A DNA stretch of 64,000 nt from Liolophura sinensis (Eukaryota; Mollusca; Polyplacophora; Chitonida; Chitonidae), in NCBI RefSeq assembly GCF_032854445.1, contig NC_088306.1, positions 19,749,764-19,813,763 of the forward strand, read 5' to 3'. The position numbers and the translations under genes were made by a program. How positions within the stretch are numbered: position 1 is the first letter of the stretch; each line of letters opens with the position of its first letter. Below, in pieces: positions 59,846 to 64,000 of the stretch. The notes under the pieces were generated by a model. The model did no database searches, had not been told where the DNA came from, and saw only the letters and a program-made list of their open reading frames with translations.

Positions 59846-60630
59846 TTACGTACAGTGTGTCCTCGTTGAGCATTTTCTCCCTCACTTGAGAAATTCAAGA
59901 CTTTTGATTTAAACTAAACACGTTGCGTTCCTTTAAAAGTTCTGTCCTGTCTGCCTTAAATTCTGTTCAATCATTCTTTGAAAATACGTCTGTTTTAAAC
60001 TGGTAAGAATTGATGGAATGATTGCATCACTCCGGAAACGAATTAGTCTTATACCTTGGCAAGGCACGTTTCCATATTCTCTAAATGTAAATGAGTCTTC
60101 TGCATATCGCTCTCCTATTCTTTGGCCAAAAAACAGATTATTTTATGTCTTTTAAGCAATTAGTCATAAAACACATAGTTATGAAATACAACTTACTGAT
60201 CACGGCACGTTTCTATAGTGTAATTTAAATAAGTCTTCTGCAAAACGCTATCTTAATCTTTGGAGAAAAAAACAAATTATTTCACGCCTTTTTAGCAAAA
60301 AGTCACAAAACACATGCTTATGAAATACAACTTATTTATTAACGAACGTTTCTATAGGCAAGTGAAAATCTTCCTATTTATGCAAACTCCTTCAGCTGTT
60401 ATAGATTGGAGATTGCTCAATTTTCCTGTTCAAAAACAGCCATCAAGCTCCAATTTTTTGACAGAAGATCGCCGTGTTTCTTGTCACCTAACAAATTGTC
60501 AAAATTTAAAAACCAAGCCAAAAGTACTTCGTCTACATCGGGACGGCTTTAGGAATCGAGCTGAAATAAAAACGGGCATCACATCGTAAGTAACACAGCC
60601 ATAAAAGGTATTCAAACACAAAATGTAATT

Positions 60631-60702
60631 TGCCGTGACCAGGATTCGAACCTGGGTTGTCTCGGCCAAAACGAGAAGTCCTAACCACTAGACTATCACG
60701 GC
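60631..60702 (-). tRNA. tRNA-His body with TTG anticodon
   Basis: Identical to its neighbours except that the anticodon loop reads TTTTGGC, changing GTG (His) to TTG (Gln). The body keeps the His acceptor stem and A73. Either a pseudogene or an anticodon-shifted tRNA. Confidence 0.88.
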
Positions 60703-61478
60703 TTACGTACAGTGTGTCCTCGTTGTGCATTGTCTCCCTCACCTGAGAAATTCAAGACTTCTGACACAAAGAAAATACGTTGCGTTCCTTTCAAAGGTGT
60801 GTCCTGACTAATAATAATCATTCTTTGCAAATACGTCTGTTTTAAACTGCTAAGAATTGATGGAATGATTGCATCACTCCAGAAACGAATTAGTCTCATA
60901 CCTTGCCAAGGCACGTTTCCACATTCTCTAAATGTAAATGAGTCTTCTGCATATCGCTCTCCTATTCTTTGGCCAAAAAACAGATTATTTTATGTCTTTT
61001 AAGCAATTGGTCATAAAACACATACTTATTAAATACAACTTACTGATCACGGCACGCTTCTATAGTGTAATTTAAATAAGTCTTCTGCAAAACGCTATCT
61101 TAATCTTTGGAGAAAAAAACAAATTATTTCACGACTTTTTTAGCAATATGTCACAAAACACATGCTTATTAAATACAACTTACTTATCAACGAACGTTTC
61201 TATAGGCAAGTGAAAATCTTTCTATTTATGCAAACTCCTTCAGCTGTTATAGATTGGGGATTGCTCAATTTCCTTGTTAAAAAACAGCCATCAAGCTTCA
61301 ATTTTTTGACAGAAGATCGCCGTGTTTCTTGGCACCTAACAAATTGTCAAAATTTAAAAACCAAGCCAAAAGTACTTCGTCTACATCGAGACGTCTTTAG
61401 GAATCGAGCTGAAATAAAAACGGGCATCACATCGTAAGTAACACAGCCATAAAAGGTATTCAAACACAAAATATAATT

Positions 61479-61550
61479 TGCCGGGACCAGGATTCGAACC
61501 TGGGTTGTCTCGGCCACAACGAGAAGTCCTAACCACTAGACTATCACGGC
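61479..61550 (-). tRNA. tRNA-His(GTG), acceptor mismatch
   Basis: Anticodon GTG intact. The 3' acceptor strand is TCCCGGC instead of TCACGGC, giving a mismatch at the fifth pair. Confidence 0.88.
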
Positions 61551-62222
61551 TTACGTACAGTGTGTCCTCGTTGCGCATTTTCTCCCTCACCTGAGAAATT
61601 CAAGACTTCTGACACAAAGAAAATACGTTGCGTTCCTTTCAAAGGTGTGTCCTGACTAATAATAATCATTCTTTGCAAATACGTCTGTTTTAAACTGCTA
61701 AGAATTGATGGAATGATTGCATCACTCCGGAAACGAATTAGTCTTATACCTTGGCAAGGCACGTTTCCACATTCTCTAAATGTAAATGAGTCTTCTGCAT
61801 ATCGCTCTCCTATTCTTTGGCCAAAAAACAGATTATTTTATGTCTTTTAAGCAATTAGTCATAAAACACATACTTATTAAATACAACTTACTGATCACGG
61901 CACGTTTCTATAGTGTAATTTAAATAAGTCTTCTGCAAAACGCTATCTTAATCTTTGGAGAAAAAAACAAATTATTTCACGACTATTTAGCAATAAGTCA
62001 CAAAACACATGCTTATTAAATACAACTTACTTATCAACGAACGTTTCTATAGGCAAGTGAAAATCTTTCTATTTATGCAAACTCCTTCAACTGTTATAGA
62101 TTGGAGATTGCTCAATTTTCCTGTTAAAAAACAGCCATCAAACTCCAATTTTTTGACAGAAAGTCGCCGTGTTTCTTGGCACCTAACAAATTGTCAAAAT
62201 TTAAAAACCAAGCCAAAAGTAC

Positions 62223-64000
62223 TTTTTTTTTTTTTTGAAAATTGTTGAATTTATTCCCAGATTGTCATCAAATACACAAGATTTCACAATACCCGGCTAT
62301 CACAAACTTTTGAAATCACAAGGCAGTCTTAATTAAAATAAAATATCACAGAAAAGATGACTGCTTTGTGAATAGAACAATTGCACATTAGCTGCTCATT
62401 TCAATAAATACACTAATTTATCATTCCGTAATGTACAGAAGACTTTGTTTATACACCAGATTTTCTCGAAAGATGGCCTGTCTAGTCGAAAAAAGTCAAC
62501 ATGAATACGGGTTTTAATTATTCCTTTGGCGGCCTTAACAATAGCAACAGAATCCCTCTTTTTTTTCTGAAATATTATGTCGTTGCGTGCACACCAAATA
62601 CTAAACTGAAGAACACATATGACATACACCATCACAGCTCTAACTTCCTGGTTAAAGGTGGAATTGAATACCTTGTAAATTAATGTTTCCGAGTCCATAT
62701 TTGGTAGGTAGTTCGCAAACAAAACAAATATCCGGTTAAAGTCATTAAACACATCCTGAACGATTTTACATTGTACAAACAGATGTTGCCGAGTTTCAGA
62801 CAGGGAGCAAAAAACACACAAGTCATCGGTGGCTACATTTCTCCTAAGAAGTTTTTCCTTAACGGGCAAAATGTCATGAACCAACTTGTAACTGAAGTTG
62901 ACCAAGTTGTGATCTAAGAATTGATGAAAAACAGTTTTCCATATTCTAACCCAGTCCAAATGCGGCATAGACACCATTGCTCTTGGACAATGTACTATTT
63001 TTGTTACAAAATATTCATAAATATACCTGCTTGAACACAATGTTACAGGTTGCTGTACACCTGTGGTAAATTCTCTCCAGGCGCTCAAGGCCAGTCTATA
63101 AAAAGGTGGAATGTTTTCAGAATGTGGGACATTGGAACGACAGAATTCACGACAAACATGTCCTTAGGGGTAAACCCAACCAATAGATGGCAAAGTATTT
63201 CCATTCCGCTGTTGTTCCATGAATTAATTTTAAAACATGCCGAGTAACAAGTGCTTTTATTTTACAATCTATATTATGTACGTTTAGACCTCCATTCCCT
63301 ATTTTATTATGTACGACAACTCTCTTCAAAACTTTCGGGCTTGTTATCCCACAAAAATCTGAACACAGTTTGGGAACATTGATTGACACATTTAGGTGGC
63401 AACAGAGTACACTGTGCAGAAAACCATAAAAACAGCTAAAGCAACTGTATTAATTAAGACAGACCTCCCCCGTAGGGTCAATATCTTCCATTCCATGCTG
63501 ATACATGTTTCTTTACCTTACTTAAAAACACGCTCAGAATTGAGTTCTGTTTGATCTGTCCAAAAAATACCCCACAAATCTTTGAATTTGTAGTGATGTT
63601 AAGCCCACCACTGTGCACGTTAGTTTCGTCCCAGCTACCAATGGAAGAACCGTGCTTTTCAACAAGTTGAGTTTTGCTCCTGAGGCTTTTCCATAACTTT
63701 CTGCTAGTTTAATTACATGCGGAACAGAACTCTCTTCAGATAAAATTGCAGTCGTATCATCTGCAAATGCCGACACTCTTGTTTCCTTATTTGTGCCGGG
63801 TAACCGTACACCATTAATTTCGTCATTGTTTCTAATGGCGGCTATAAAGGGCTCTAAGGACAAAACATACAATAATGGTGACAAAGAACAACCCTGTCGG
63901 ACACCTCGACTCAGTTTAAATTCTTCTGTTATGTGCCCGTTCACAATAACACTACTTGTAATGTCAGTATATAATAATTGCACCCACTTACAAAAGTCGG
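62223..64000 (-). mobile_element. Tx1/L1-like LINE copy B, 3' part (continues beyond window)
   Basis: Poly(A) tail (T run from 62223) sits in tRNA-His spacer after CCAAAAGTAC. The sequence is almost identical to copy A from its 3' end to RT, so it is a recent insertion of the same family. Confidence 0.93.
62396..63983 (-). pseudogene. LINE copy B ORF2, C-terminal part with apparent frameshifts
   Basis: Same protein as copy A, from RQGCSLSPLLYVLSLEPF and SAFADDTTAIL (63983-63534) to the C-terminus at 62396. Between about 63160 and 63650 it differs from copy A mainly by single-base indels, mostly in homopolymers, which break the frame. These may be sequencing errors, in which case the ORF could be open. 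Confidence 0.8.

Larger units (their letters stand above)
52550..62222 (-). repeat. tRNA-His tandem array with dimeric higher-order unit
   Basis: Nine tRNA-His genes or pseudogenes, all on the minus strand. Starts at 56618, 57475, 58196, 59054, 59774, 60631 and 61479 give spacings of 857, 721, 858, 720, 857 and 848, so most of the array is built from an about 1.58-kb dimer. Longer units contain an internal duplication of the CTTATTAAATACAACTTACT segment. The last visible unit is interrupted by LINE copy B. Confidence 0.93.

Noticed and set aside
52550-62222. CRISPR-like regular repeats
   Set aside because: Repeats are hundreds of bases long, contain tRNA genes, and are in a eukaryotic genome.
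55560-62248. Recurring small open frames (60-91 residues) in the tRNA-His units on both strands
   Set aside because: They follow the tandem spacer or read through the tRNA gene itself; substitutions show no codon bias.

Overview
The window is animal nuclear DNA, most probably from a mollusc and perhaps a bivalve. I infer this from the AT-rich, intron-rich sequence, from copies of a tRNA-derived SINE of the kind scattered through mollusc genomes, and from Tx1-like and I/Nimb-like LINEs. Species cannot be fixed from sequence alone. Everything interpretable runs on the minus strand.

Region 1 (1 to about 11.9 kb) is one gene, an angiomotin (AMOT/AMOTL) orthologue. Twelve coding exons have canonical splice sites and consistent phase, from the start codon at 8134 to a donor at 414. 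A probable 5'UTR exon ends at 11572. The last coding exon(s), with the PDZ-binding C-terminus, lie left of the window. Introns hold minisatellites and SINEs. Region 2 (about 11.9 to 15.9 kb) is intergenic with SINEs and simple repeats.

Region 3 (about 15.9 to 47.8 kb) is a tandem array of a roughly 1.85-kb unit. Each full unit carries one tRNA-Pro(CGG) and one tRNA-Pro(AGG) gene. Region 4 (about 52.55 to 62.2 kb) is a second tandem array, of tRNA-His(GTG), with alternating spacings of about 857 and 720 bp.

Both arrays are packed with retroelements, and every one whose strand can be read points the same way as the tRNA genes. Five copies belong to one Tx1/L1-like LINE family (17.1-20.6, 22.9-28.1, 43.4-46.5, 47.8-52.5 and 62.2->64 kb). 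The 22.9-kb copy is nearly intact with a 12-bp target-site duplication. A second Tx1-like LINE (53.1-55.2 kb) begins exactly inside a tRNA-His anticodon. An I/Nimb-like LINE with RNase H (31.4-37.4 kb) sits at the same spacer position where a SINE sits in four other units. A 3.35-kb composite element of unknown class (37.85-41.2 kb) also lies in the Pro array. One LINE bridges the Pro and His arrays.

The most unusual feature is therefore the arrangement: two adjacent multicopy tRNA gene arrays serving as repeated landing sites for several co-oriented, apparently site-preferring retroelements. No CRISPR, rRNA or snRNA genes were recognised.
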